31,885 bases of DNA, from contig JAEWGA010000005.1 of the NCBI GenBank assembly GCA_023388555.1, positions 1 through 31,885 of the forward strand. Direction: 5' to 3'. The DNA comes from Bacteroidota bacterium (GTDB lineage: Bacteria; Bacteroidota; Bacteroidia; Bacteroidales; Porphyromonadaceae). Below the pieces are notes generated by a model. It made no database searches. It was not told where the DNA came from and saw nothing but the letters and a program-made list of their open reading frames with translations. The position numbers and the translations under genes were made by a program. Shown piece after piece: positions 1 to 7,411 of this stretch (positions within the stretch are counted from its first letter, which is position 1; every line of letters begins with the position of its first letter).

Positions 1-242
1 CGGATAGGTTCAGGATCTTAGCCTGACAACTCCTTTTGTTTGGAGTTCTTTGACGATATTGATAACTTAGCAGAGCTGTTGGGGAACCTTCAATATTCCA
101 AAACAGTTCCGAAATATAACTTGACACAGTTTAGTTTACACTCCCCGTAGAATTTTAAGGAAAATATTTAAGAATCTTCGGGGAAGCTCTTTGGAATGTC
201 ATCAGATTGGATTTATTCGTTTTTATAAGAGCCTACAAACAA
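1..242. other. Leader region without a gene, upstream of the efflux operon
   Basis: All three forward frames hit stops within the first 30 bases, and no convincing reverse frame crosses the region, so I see no gene here. A 6-bp stem (AACTCC at 28-33 with GGAGTT at 42-47) could be a weak terminator of a gene to the left. The strongest structure is the inverted repeat at 142-184, listed separately. No clear TTTG/TAnnTTTG promoter is visible, so the start of the operon transcript is unknown. Confidence 0.5.
142..184. promoter_or_regulatory. Imperfect inverted repeat, possible operator or leader hairpin
   Basis: Two 17-nt arms (142-158 and 168-184) are complementary at 14 of 17 positions and are separated by 9 nt; the outer six positions (TCCCCG / CGGGGA) are perfect. 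The repeat ends 58 bases before the TolC start codon. There is no T-run after it, so a simple terminator is less likely than a regulator-binding site or an mRNA leader hairpin. No regulator gene lies in the window, so this is inference from position. Confidence 0.4.
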
Positions 243-1526
243 ATGTTTTTTTGCAACCTTAAATATATATGGGTAGTGGGTGCAATGGCATTGGGCTTTG
301 CCTCCACAGCAAACGCGCAGCAGTACACGTTGCAACAGGTGCTACAACAAACACGCAACAACTACGCTCAACAGCACAACCTTTATGCACAAATAGGAGA
401 AAGCGCCCGTAAAGCCTTGTGGTATGCCTATTTGCCTCAGCTTGCAGTAAGCGCACAAGGAACAACGCAAAACAAAGTGCCCGAGCTGGAAATACCAATG
501 CTTCCAATGATGGACCTTATACATATACCCAAAGCGCAATACCAAACCTACGTAGAGGCACAACAACTGATATGGGATGGCGGACGCATAGCAGCAGGCG
601 CCAGCTTGGCAACAGCAAAAACCGAGGCACAGCAACAGGAAAACGCCATAACAGCACGAGAGGCCGAGGAACATGCCCGCGAAGTTTTTTTTGGAGTACT
701 GATGCTGGACCAACAGTTGGCTTTGCAACAAAACCTATTAGCGGAATACGACCGACAAGTGAAACGGCTACAAAGCGCCGTTAACGAGGGTGTAGCCACC
801 GCTAACGAGCTGGATTTGCTCCGACTAAAGCAAATAGATGCCACCGAGCAACAGAACCAACTGAACACCGCCCGCCACGCCTTAGTAGTTGCCCTGCTGG
901 CCTATATGGGTACCAAGGAAAACCTACCCGATAGCTCCCTACACTTTGCCGAACCTCCTCTGCCCCCCCAAAAGGAACAGGAAACCCTTGAACAACGCGC
1001 CGAGCTACGCCTGCTGGACGCCGAACAAAAGGTGAATAACGCCGAATGGGAACAGTTCCGGACAAACCTTATGCCTACCCTCGGACTATTTATGCGGGTG
1101 GGGTACGGGAAGCCCGGGCTGAATATGTTTTCCCCCCATGCCGACTCCTTTTACATTGGTGGCGTAAAACTATCGTGGAACTTAGGAAAATACTACCAGT
1201 GGGGGCAGCAACGAAAGCAGTGGAAACAACGGCAACAGCTTTTGCAACTAAAACAGCAGGACGCCCTACGGCAGCTCACCGCCCTAAAAGCCCAGCAACA
1301 GGCCCAGGTAAAAAAGTTTGCCTCGTTGCTACAAGCAGACCAACAAAAAATAGCACTACGAACACAACTGCGAAACCGAGCACAGCTTCAGGTGGAAGAG
1401 GGCGTACTCTCCGTAACCGACTTTATGGAACAGGAAACAGCCCTTACTGCAGCCAAACAAGAGGCCGAGATACACCGCCTGCAACACCTTAGTGCACTTT
1501 ATGCCCAGCAGGATTTATACAAGTAA
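243..1526 (+). CDS. TolC-family outer membrane efflux protein
   Basis: This is the outer-membrane duct of a tripartite exporter, expected to form a trimeric barrel and periplasmic tunnel. The 427-residue protein begins with a signal peptide (hydrophobic WVVGAMALGF, cleavage probably after ASTANA). It has the family's two long helical repeats rich in Gln, Ala and Leu, with Asn/Thr-rich stretches such as GVATANELDLL and, in the second half, GVLSVTDFMEQE. I chose ATG 243 rather than the TTG at 207 because it puts the basic residue and hydrophobic core of the signal peptide at the N-terminus. It is first of six same-strand genes; the HlyD adaptor follows after 20 bp. The fold assignment is firm; the exported substrate is unknown. 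Confidence 0.9.
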   Translation: MFFCNLKYIWVVGAMALGFASTANAQQYTLQQVLQQTRNNYAQQHNLYAQIGESARKALWYAYLPQLAVSAQGTTQNKVPELEIPMLPMMDLIHIPKAQYQTYVEAQQLIWDGGRIAAGASLATAKTEAQQQENAITAREAEEHAREVFFGVLMLDQQLALQQNLLAEYDRQVKRLQSAVNEGVATANELDLLRLKQIDATEQQNQLNTARHALVVALLAYMGTKENLPDSSLHFAEPPLPPQKEQETLEQRAELRLLDAEQKVNNAEWEQFRTNLMPTLGLFMRVGYGKPGLNMFSPHADSFYIGGVKLSWNLGKYYQWGQQRKQWKQRQQLLQLKQQDALRQLTALKAQQQAQVKKFASLLQADQQKIALRTQLRNRAQLQVEEGVLSVTDFMEQETALTAAKQEAEIHRLQHLSALYAQQDLYK

Positions 1527-1546
1527 CCCTTAGTAAATACCCCAAT

Positions 1547-2449
1547 ATGAACAAAATAGTTATGTGGACCGTAATGCTGATGCCTTTGGTGGCTTGCAAG
1601 CAAACGAATCCCGATATAATAGGAACAGGACACTTCGAGGCCGATGAAATACAAGTATCGGCCGAGGTTAACGGTAAAGTACTTGCCTGGAACGCCCACG
1701 AAGGCAAACAAGTACAACAGGGCGAAGTGTTAGGCCAACTGGACACCCTGCAGTTAGTGCTCCAACGGCAAGCCCTGCAAGCGCAGTCCCAAAGCGTACG
1801 AGCCGCCAGCCCCAACATAAAGGTGCAAACAGCGGCCTTGGAGGCCAAGCTAAACCAACTGCAACGGGAACGCTCCCGCACACAAAAACTGGTAACAGCC
1901 GGAGCCGCCACACAAAAACAGTTGGACGACTTGGAGAGCGCAATAGCACAAGCCGAGAGCCAACTAAAGGCCCAAAGTTCGGCATTACAACAAAGCAATA
2001 GCCAGATAGGTGCCCAGGGGAACGCTCTGGACACCCAAGGGGAACAGCTTACCGACCTTATAGCACGTAGCACCTTGCGTGCCCCCATTACCGGGACTAT
2101 CCTGGAATGCTACATTAAGCAGGGCGAAATGGCAGGGCAAGGGCGCCCCCTTTACTCCATTGCCAACCTAAAGGAAATGACCTTGCGCGCCTACGTTTCC
2201 AATAGCGAAATGAGCCAACTACAAATAGGGCAACAAGTGCAAGTGTTTGTAGATGCTGGAAGCAACGAAATGAAAGCATACCAGGGGAAAGTGGTGTGGG
2301 TAGCGGAAAAGTCCGAGTTCACCCCTAAAACAGTACAAACCAAGGACGAAAGAAGCAACCAAGTGTACGCCATAAAAGTGCGTGTGCCTAACGACGGCTT
2401 TATTAAGATAGGGATGTATGGAGAAGTACACCGCGCCCAAAAACAATAA
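1547..2449 (+). CDS. HlyD-family periplasmic adaptor, probable lipoprotein
   Basis: This is the membrane fusion protein linking the inner-membrane ABC-2 transporter to the TolC duct (300 aa). It starts with a lipoprotein-type signal ending LVAC, with Cys17 as the likely lipidated residue; E. coli YbhG instead has an ordinary N-terminal segment. Next come the first half of a lipoyl-like domain (residues about 30-65, GKVLAWNAHEGKQVQQGEVLGQ), a long coiled-coil hairpin rich in Gln and Ala (about 70-165), the second lipoyl half (LRAPITGTILECYIKQGE) and a beta-barrel domain. The end overlaps the next gene by 32 bp, which implies translational coupling. The family call is secure; lipidation rests on the motif alone. 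Confidence 0.88.
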   Translation: MNKIVMWTVMLMPLVACKQTNPDIIGTGHFEADEIQVSAEVNGKVLAWNAHEGKQVQQGEVLGQLDTLQLVLQRQALQAQSQSVRAASPNIKVQTAALEAKLNQLQRERSRTQKLVTAGAATQKQLDDLESAIAQAESQLKAQSSALQQSNSQIGAQGNALDTQGEQLTDLIARSTLRAPITGTILECYIKQGEMAGQGRPLYSIANLKEMTLRAYVSNSEMSQLQIGQQVQVFVDAGSNEMKAYQGKVVWVAEKSEFTPKTVQTKDERSNQVYAIKVRVPNDGFIKIGMYGEVHRAQKQ

Positions 2450-3383
2450 TACCAATAACGTTATTGTTGCCACCAAGGTGCGTAAAACCTACAAAGGGGC
2501 AGCACAAAACTCGGTAGTGGGGGTGGGGGTCACACAGGGGCTATCGTTTAGCGTTAAACGGAACGAAATATTTGGCATTATAGGTCCCGATGGTGCAGGG
2601 AAAACAACGCTGTTCCGACTGATGACCTCCTTGCTAAAAGCCGACGAGGGCACAATAACCGTATTGGGACAGAACGCAGCCACAAACTACCGGGCCATTA
2701 GGAACCACATAGGTTACATGCCTGGCACTTTCTCTTTATACCCCGACCTTACGGTAAAAGAAACGCTCCACTTTTTTGCAAAACTCTTCGACACCACTGT
2801 GGAGGCCAACTACGACTTGGTAAAGCACGTATACCAACAAATAGAACCGTTTCAGCACCGAAGAGCACGAAACCTATCGGGCGGAATGAAGCAAAAACTT
2901 GCACTTAGCTGCGCCCTTATCCACAAGCCTCAAATACTGTTTTTGGACGAACCCACAACAGGCATCGACCCCCTTTCCCGGGTGGACCTGTGGGATATGT
3001 TGCGGATGCTTAGCAACAGCGGAGTAACCGTAGTAGTTTCAACAGCCTATATGGACGAAGCAAAACGGTGCGACCGCGTGGCTTTTATGCTGGACGGCCA
3101 GTTCCTTGCTATTGACTCCCCAAATAAGTTTGAGCAAGAGTACCCCTACCCTTTATTTGCAGTGCACGGAGAGCAACGATTAGAACTACTGGAACGGCTG
3201 CGCACCTTCCCCAATACCATAAGCTGTTATGCCTTTGGCGAAACATTACACCTATCGGTTAAGCCCAACACCGAGGTGGCCGAGGTGGAAGCCTTTTTAG
3301 CCCGAAAGGGCTTGCAAGCCAACATACATACCATTACGGCAAACATTGAAGATGCCTTTATGAACCTTTCCGAAAACCGTTAG
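2418..3383 (+). CDS. ABC transporter ATPase, first half of a split YbhF-type pair
   Basis: This is a cytoplasmic ATPase for an ABC-2 exporter (321 aa). Visible motifs are Walker A GPDGAGKTT (56-64), an intact signature LSGGMKQK (153-160) and Walker B ILFLDEPTTG (173-182). Two normally conserved residues are changed: the Q-loop has Gly103 (MPGTFSLY) where Gln is expected, and the switch histidine is Ala210 (STAYMDEA). It should therefore bind ATP but hydrolyse poorly at its own Walker site, while lending a good signature to its partner. Start ATG 2418 lies inside the adaptor gene; no later ATG fits the ABC core. The next ATPase begins 2 bp after the stop. The two together (574 aa) are about the size of E. 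coli YbhF. Confidence 0.92.
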   Translation: MEKYTAPKNNNTNNVIVATKVRKTYKGAAQNSVVGVGVTQGLSFSVKRNEIFGIIGPDGAGKTTLFRLMTSLLKADEGTITVLGQNAATNYRAIRNHIGYMPGTFSLYPDLTVKETLHFFAKLFDTTVEANYDLVKHVYQQIEPFQHRRARNLSGGMKQKLALSCALIHKPQILFLDEPTTGIDPLSRVDLWDMLRMLSNSGVTVVVSTAYMDEAKRCDRVAFMLDGQFLAIDSPNKFEQEYPYPLFAVHGEQRLELLERLRTFPNTISCYAFGETLHLSVKPNTEVAEVEAFLARKGLQANIHTITANIEDAFMNLSENR

Positions 3384-3385
3384 CC

Positions 3386-4147
3386 ATGAACAGCACCAAC
3401 ACCACTGCAACTCCCGTGATAAAGGTAGAAGGGCTAACAAAACGCTTCGGCTCGTTTACCGCAGTGGACCACATATCTTTTGAAGTGTACAAGGGAGAAA
3501 TATTTGGCTTCTTGGGCGCAAATGGTGCCGGCAAAACAACAGCCATACAAATGCTTTGCGGCATTAGCAAGCCTTCGGGCGGAAAAGGAACGGTGGCTGG
3601 CTGCGACGTTATGTCCCAGAACGAGAAAATTAAAAGCCATATTGGCTATATGAGTCAGCGATTTTCGTTGTATGAAGACCTTACCGTACGCGAAAACATA
3701 CGCCTTTTTGCCGGAATATATGGCATGGACAACAAGGAAATAGCCAAAGGAACGCACGAACTATTGGTACAGCTTAACTTTAACGACTACCGTAACACCT
3801 TAGTGCGAAACCTCCCGTTAGGACTAAAACAGAAGCTGGCTTTCTCCATAGCCATATTCCACTCGCCCGAGATTGTATTCCTGGACGAACCCACCGGTGG
3901 CGTAGACCCCATTACCCGACGCATGTTTTGGGAAATGATATACGATGCCGCCTACCGCAGAGGAATCACCATATTCGTTACCACCCATTACATGGACGAA
4001 GCCGAATACTGCAACCGGGTATCTATTATGGTAGATGGCCAGATACGCGCCCTGGGAACGCCCGCCGAACTAAAAAAACAGTACCAAGCCCAAAGCATGG
4101 ACGCCCTGTTTAAAGATATAACCAGGCATGCCAAACGTGCCGACTAA
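3386..4147 (+). CDS. ABC transporter ATPase, second half of a split YbhF-type pair
   Basis: This is the partner ATPase (253 aa). Walker A GANGAGKTT (44-52), Q-loop Gln91 (YMSQRFSLY), Walker B IVFLDEPTGG (163-172) and switch His201 (TTHYMDEAEYC) are all intact. The signature is degenerate: LPLGLKQK (143-150) replaces LSGGxxQ. This is the mirror image of the defects in the preceding ATPase, as expected for an obligate heterodimer with one working ATP site. As I recall, E. coli YbhF carries the same LPLG variant in its second half. It sits 2 bp after the first ATPase and 15 bp before the first permease. Confidence 0.92.
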   Translation: MNSTNTTATPVIKVEGLTKRFGSFTAVDHISFEVYKGEIFGFLGANGAGKTTAIQMLCGISKPSGGKGTVAGCDVMSQNEKIKSHIGYMSQRFSLYEDLTVRENIRLFAGIYGMDNKEIAKGTHELLVQLNFNDYRNTLVRNLPLGLKQKLAFSIAIFHSPEIVFLDEPTGGVDPITRRMFWEMIYDAAYRRGITIFVTTHYMDEAEYCNRVSIMVDGQIRALGTPAELKKQYQAQSMDALFKDITRHAKRAD

Positions 4148-4162
4148 AAGGGAACTACCACC

Positions 4163-5272
4163 ATGAAACGGAGTTTTAAGCAGTTCCGAACTTTTGTTCG
4201 TAAGGAGTTTATACATATCCTGCGCGACCCCCGAACGCTCATGATTATAGTAGGGTTGCCTATTATGGAAATGCTCATTTTTGGCTTTGCACTAAACATG
4301 GAGGTAACGGGCATACAAACCTATATTGTAGCACCCACACAGGATGCCCTAAGCCAAGAGCTTACCGTGAAGATTGCCCATAACCCCTACTTTGTACTTA
4401 AAGGTGTTTCGCCCTTTGTTGAAAAGGCAAACACCCTGATGCGGCAAGGGGAAGTGGACCTTACCGTAGTACTGCCCCCACACTGGCAACAAAACATAGG
4501 CAGCGGAAAGCATACCTCGGTGCAAATTATTGCCGACACCTCGGACCCCAATGTGGGCACAATAGCTACGGCGTACATGAAGGGAGTTATAGCCTCGTTA
4601 TTTGGCACCTCCGGAGCATTGCCTTTTTCCATACAGGTGGACACCCAAATGTTGTACAACCCCGAAATGAAGTCGGCCTACAACTTCGTCCCCGGCATTA
4701 TGGGGTTGGTTATGATTATTATTTGCACCATCATGACCTCGGTATCCATAGCACGCGAAAAGGAACGTGGAACTATGGAGGTGCTACTGGTTTCGCCCGT
4801 AAGGCCTTCGGTAATGGTAATGTCCAAAACCGTACCCTATTTCATTATCTCCGTAGTTAATATTATAAGCATCCTGCTACTTTCCTACTTTGTCCTGAAG
4901 GTGCCTATTAGAGGAAGCCTCCCGCTTATAATACTGCTCACCACGGTTTATGTATTCTTGGCCCTAATGATAGGCGCGTTTATCTCCACATTAGTAGGGA
5001 ACCAACGGGATGCAATCCTAATATCGGGGTTCGGCATGATGATGCCCACAATAGTACTGTCGGGAATGATGTTCCCCATACAAAATATGCCCGTGGTACT
5101 GCAATGGCTCTCCGCCATAGTGCCAGCCCGGTGGTATGTTGAGGCTATACGAAAAGTGATGATACAAGGTATAAGCCTTAGCGGAGTGTGGCCCGAACTA
5201 ATCATACTGGCCGGCATGTGCCTCTTTTTATTCTTTATAAGCGTCCGGAATATTAAACCCCGAGTAGGCTAA
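4163..5272 (+). CDS. ABC-2 type permease (YbhS/YbhR-like), first
   Basis: This is an inner-membrane subunit of the exporter (369 aa). A cytoplasmic N-terminus (RKEFIHILRDPRTL) leads into transmembrane helix 1 (about 25-45). A large extracytoplasmic domain of some 130 residues follows, then five more helices (about 175-365). The amphipathic motif REKERGTMEVLLVSP before the third helix is typical of ABC-2 permeases that work with DrrA/YbhF-type ATPases. It lies 15 bp after the ATPase and 21 bp before a second permease; the two presumably form the heterodimeric membrane core. Substrate unknown; drugs, cations or lipids are all possible for this family. Confidence 0.9.
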   Translation: MKRSFKQFRTFVRKEFIHILRDPRTLMIIVGLPIMEMLIFGFALNMEVTGIQTYIVAPTQDALSQELTVKIAHNPYFVLKGVSPFVEKANTLMRQGEVDLTVVLPPHWQQNIGSGKHTSVQIIADTSDPNVGTIATAYMKGVIASLFGTSGALPFSIQVDTQMLYNPEMKSAYNFVPGIMGLVMIIICTIMTSVSIAREKERGTMEVLLVSPVRPSVMVMSKTVPYFIISVVNIISILLLSYFVLKVPIRGSLPLIILLTTVYVFLALMIGAFISTLVGNQRDAILISGFGMMMPTIVLSGMMFPIQNMPVVLQWLSAIVPARWYVEAIRKVMIQGISLSGVWPELIILAGMCLFLFFISVRNIKPRVG

Positions 5273-5293
5273 CACCTTTATACGCAATTGGCT

Positions 5294-6406
5294 ATGGTAC
5301 TTAAATATCTGCTGGAAAAAGAGTTCAAACAAATAGGCCGGAACATCCTCATTCCCGGAATCATTGTGATTTTTGTGCTGATAATGCTCTTGCTGTTCCC
5401 CTGGGCGGTGAGCTTTGAGGCGAAAAACATTCCGCTCACCATTGTGAACCAAGATGGTAGCCAACCCAGCTTACAACTCACCCAAAAGATAGCCGCAAAC
5501 CCCTCGTTTGTCCTTAACCGGGTGGTACGCACCTATGAGGAAGGGTATAAGGACATGGAAAGTAAATCGGCAATAATAATGGTGGTAATACCCCAACACT
5601 TTGGGCGCGACCTCCTTGCCAGTGCTTCGCCACAGGTGAAGGTAGTAGCCAATGCTGTGGATAGCTCGCAAGCCTCCTTAGGAGCGCAATACCTAAACGC
5701 CATAATAGCGGACTATAGCACTCAAATTTGCGAGGAACGCTTGGGGAAACAGGGCCAAACACAACTCCCCCTAAGTATACACCCCTTGTACCGCTTTAAC
5801 CCCTCCTTGGATTATAAAGCTTTTATGCTGCCCGCCTTTTTGGTAATGCTACTAACCATGATATGCGGAATAATACCCGCAATGAACATCATTATAGAGA
5901 AAGAGGTTGGAACCATTCAGCAAATAAACGTTACCCCCATTAAGTCCCACACCTTTATACTGGGGAAAATTATTCCGTTTTGGGTTATTGGCTTAGTTAT
6001 TTTAGGAGTATCGGTGCTAATCCTGGGGTTACTCTACAACCTATGGCCCGCAGGCTCGTTAACGGCTCTTTTTATAGGGGGACTCATTTATACCACCTCC
6101 ATCTCGGGCATGGCTATTCTTATATCCAACTTCTCGGACACCCTTCAGCAGGGAATGTTCCTTATTCTCTTCTTTATCCTTATCCTCTTTTTGCTTAGCG
6201 GCTTGTTCACCCCTATAAACACAATGCCGTGGTGGGCAAAAGGCATAGCCTACCTTAACCCCCTGACCTATTTCATACGTACTATGCGAATGATATACCT
6301 AAAAGGCGCTATACTCACCGATGTTCTCCCCAACATTGGCATCCTCTGTTTGTTCGGACTGGCCCTGAACGGGATAGCCATTGCCACCCATAAAAAAAGG
6401 AAATAA
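5294..6406 (+). CDS. ABC-2 type permease (YbhR/YbhS-like), second
   Basis: This is the second membrane subunit (370 aa), with the same architecture as its neighbour: LEKEFKQIGRN before transmembrane helix 1 (about 20-40), a large periplasmic loop, then a C-terminal bundle of five helices. It has the EKEVGTIQQINVTPI version of the ABC-2 motif. I chose ATG 5294 over the in-frame TTG at 5288, as the protein then starts MVLKYLLEKEF like family members. It is the last gene of the operon: a possible hairpin follows at its stop codon, and the next gene has its own strong promoter. Confidence 0.9.
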   Translation: MVLKYLLEKEFKQIGRNILIPGIIVIFVLIMLLLFPWAVSFEAKNIPLTIVNQDGSQPSLQLTQKIAANPSFVLNRVVRTYEEGYKDMESKSAIIMVVIPQHFGRDLLASASPQVKVVANAVDSSQASLGAQYLNAIIADYSTQICEERLGKQGQTQLPLSIHPLYRFNPSLDYKAFMLPAFLVMLLTMICGIIPAMNIIIEKEVGTIQQINVTPIKSHTFILGKIIPFWVIGLVILGVSVLILGLLYNLWPAGSLTALFIGGLIYTTSISGMAILISNFSDTLQQGMFLILFFILILFLLSGLFTPINTMPWWAKGIAYLNPLTYFIRTMRMIYLKGAILTDVLPNIGILCLFGLALNGIAIATHKKRK

Positions 6407-6441
6407 CAAGCCCTCCACACCCCTCTTTACAGCTTGTTTTG
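6405..6441 (+). terminator. Possible terminator after the efflux operon
   Basis: AACAAGC (6405-6411), overlapping the stop codon, can pair with GCTTGTT (6432-6438), followed by two more T and then GG. The 20-nt loop and short T-run make it a weak intrinsic terminator. Its position between a finished operon and a new promoter supports the call. Confidence 0.4.
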
Positions 6442-6473
6442 GCAGAAATAACGGTGTTGGAGCCTCCCAGATA

Positions 6474-6504
6474 TTTGTTTTTTCGGGCATTATACCTAAA
6501 TTTG
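6474..6504 (+). promoter_or_regulatory. Bacteroidota-type promoter for the first OMP gene
   Basis: A -33 TTTG (6474-6477) is followed after 19 bp by a -7 TAAATTTG (6497-6504), a perfect match to the Bacteroidota consensus TTTG...TAnnTTTG. The predicted transcript starts near 6506-6511 and has a leader of about 100 nt before ATG 6610. Confidence 0.75.
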
Positions 6505-6505
6505 C

Positions 6506-6540
6506 GTAGCAGCAAGTGCGTTTTTATACCACGCTGCTAC
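6506..6540 (+). promoter_or_regulatory. Hairpin at the predicted 5' end of the OMP mRNA
   Basis: GTAGCAGC (6506-6513) is perfectly complementary to GCTGCTAC (6533-6540), with a further GTG/CAC pairing inside. It begins two bases after the -7 box, so it would lie at or very near the 5' end of the mRNA. By analogy with ompA leaders it may protect the message from decay; that role is inferred. Confidence 0.45.
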
Positions 6541-6609
6541 CAACAAATGATTATTAAAACTAACTACAGAGTGCTACTTACAGCCCTCTGGCAAAACAAA
6601 AAAACGAAT

Positions 6610-7278
6610 ATGAAAAAAACCATTTTAGCTGCCGTACTCGGCTTATTCTGTGTAGGAGCTTCTGCTCAATACCGCCCCACTTTCATTATTCAAGGTGGTT
6701 ACCAAGGTGCTAACATTTCCAACGTTAAGAACAGCAAAATACACCACGGTTTCCGTGTTGGTGTTGCTGCCGACTTTGAAGTGTACGAAGACGACGCTGT
6801 AGCACTCTCCATCCAACCTGGTGTTAACTACGTTACCAAAGGTACAAGCAAAGAAGAAGGTAAAATTAAGGCTACTATGTCATTGAACTACGTTGAAGTT
6901 CCTGTACTTGTTAACGCTCGCTTCGATGTTGCCGACGACCTGAACGCTTTTGTAAACTTTGGTCCCTACTTTGCTTACGGTGTAGGTGGTAAAGTATCTT
7001 CTTCTGGAGAAGGCGTTGATGCGTCTGTAGGATTCAACCCATTCAAGAAAAAGAAATTTGGCGATAAAGAATTCTCTTTAGCTAACGCTTTCGACGCTGG
7101 CTTGCAAGTAGGTGCTGGTCTTGAATACTCTCGTTTCCTCGTAGGTGTTTCTGCCCAATACGGTTTAACCAATGTATACGGCAAAAACGGAGTAGAAGCA
7201 ATGAAGGACAACCTACAAGACTCCTCAAAGGGAAACTCCAACATTGGCTTCTTTGCCACTGTAGGTTACCGCTTCTAA
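6610..7278 (+). CDS. Outer membrane beta-barrel protein (small porin-like), highly expressed type
   Basis: This is a small outer-membrane barrel of the Bacteroidota OMP_b-brl type (222 aa). The signal peptide runs to about GASA|Q (residue 19). Alternating strands follow (FIIQGGYQGANIS, FRVGVAADFEVY, LNYVEVPVLVNARF, NAFVNFGPYFAYGVGG), ending in VGYRF, a C-terminal aromatic typical of BAM substrates. I rejected the longer start at 6439 because it precedes the promoter and lacks a signal peptide; ATG 6610 gives a perfect one. Its codons favour T-ending forms (GGT, GTT, GCT) more than the neighbours do, which together with the strong promoter and double hairpin downstream suggests high expression. 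Transported or bound ligand unknown. Confidence 0.88.
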   Translation: MKKTILAAVLGLFCVGASAQYRPTFIIQGGYQGANISNVKNSKIHHGFRVGVAADFEVYEDDAVALSIQPGVNYVTKGTSKEEGKIKATMSLNYVEVPVLVNARFDVADDLNAFVNFGPYFAYGVGGKVSSSGEGVDASVGFNPFKKKKFGDKEFSLANAFDAGLQVGAGLEYSRFLVGVSAQYGLTNVYGKNGVEAMKDNLQDSSKGNSNIGFFATVGYRF

Positions 7279-7303
7279 AACCAACATTACAATACAACTA
7301 TGT

Positions 7304-7386
7304 TAACCTCGTTTAACCCTAAACCGAGGTTACACCAAATACCATAAAGGGAGGAGGTTACTACAACCTTCTCCCTTTATGTTTTT
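7304..7386 (+). terminator. Tandem hairpins ending in an intrinsic terminator
   Basis: The first hairpin pairs TAACCTCG (7304-7311) with CGAGGTTA (7325-7332) and can extend inward through TTTA/TAAA. The second pairs 7344-7359 with 7365-7380, a 16-bp stem with one G-T wobble and the loop ACTAC, followed by GTTTTTA. The second is a textbook terminator; the first may be a 3' stability element. They separate the two OMP genes. Confidence 0.85.
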
Positions 7387-7411
7387 ACCCTCCTAAACAT
7401 TTGTAGGCAAT

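Noticed and set aside
207..242. TTG start extending the TolC gene
   Set aside because: The signal peptide begins properly at ATG 243; the extra 12 residues lack any supporting feature.
6439..6609. N-terminal extension of the first OMP
   Set aside because: It would start upstream of the promoter and bury the signal peptide 57 residues inside the protein.
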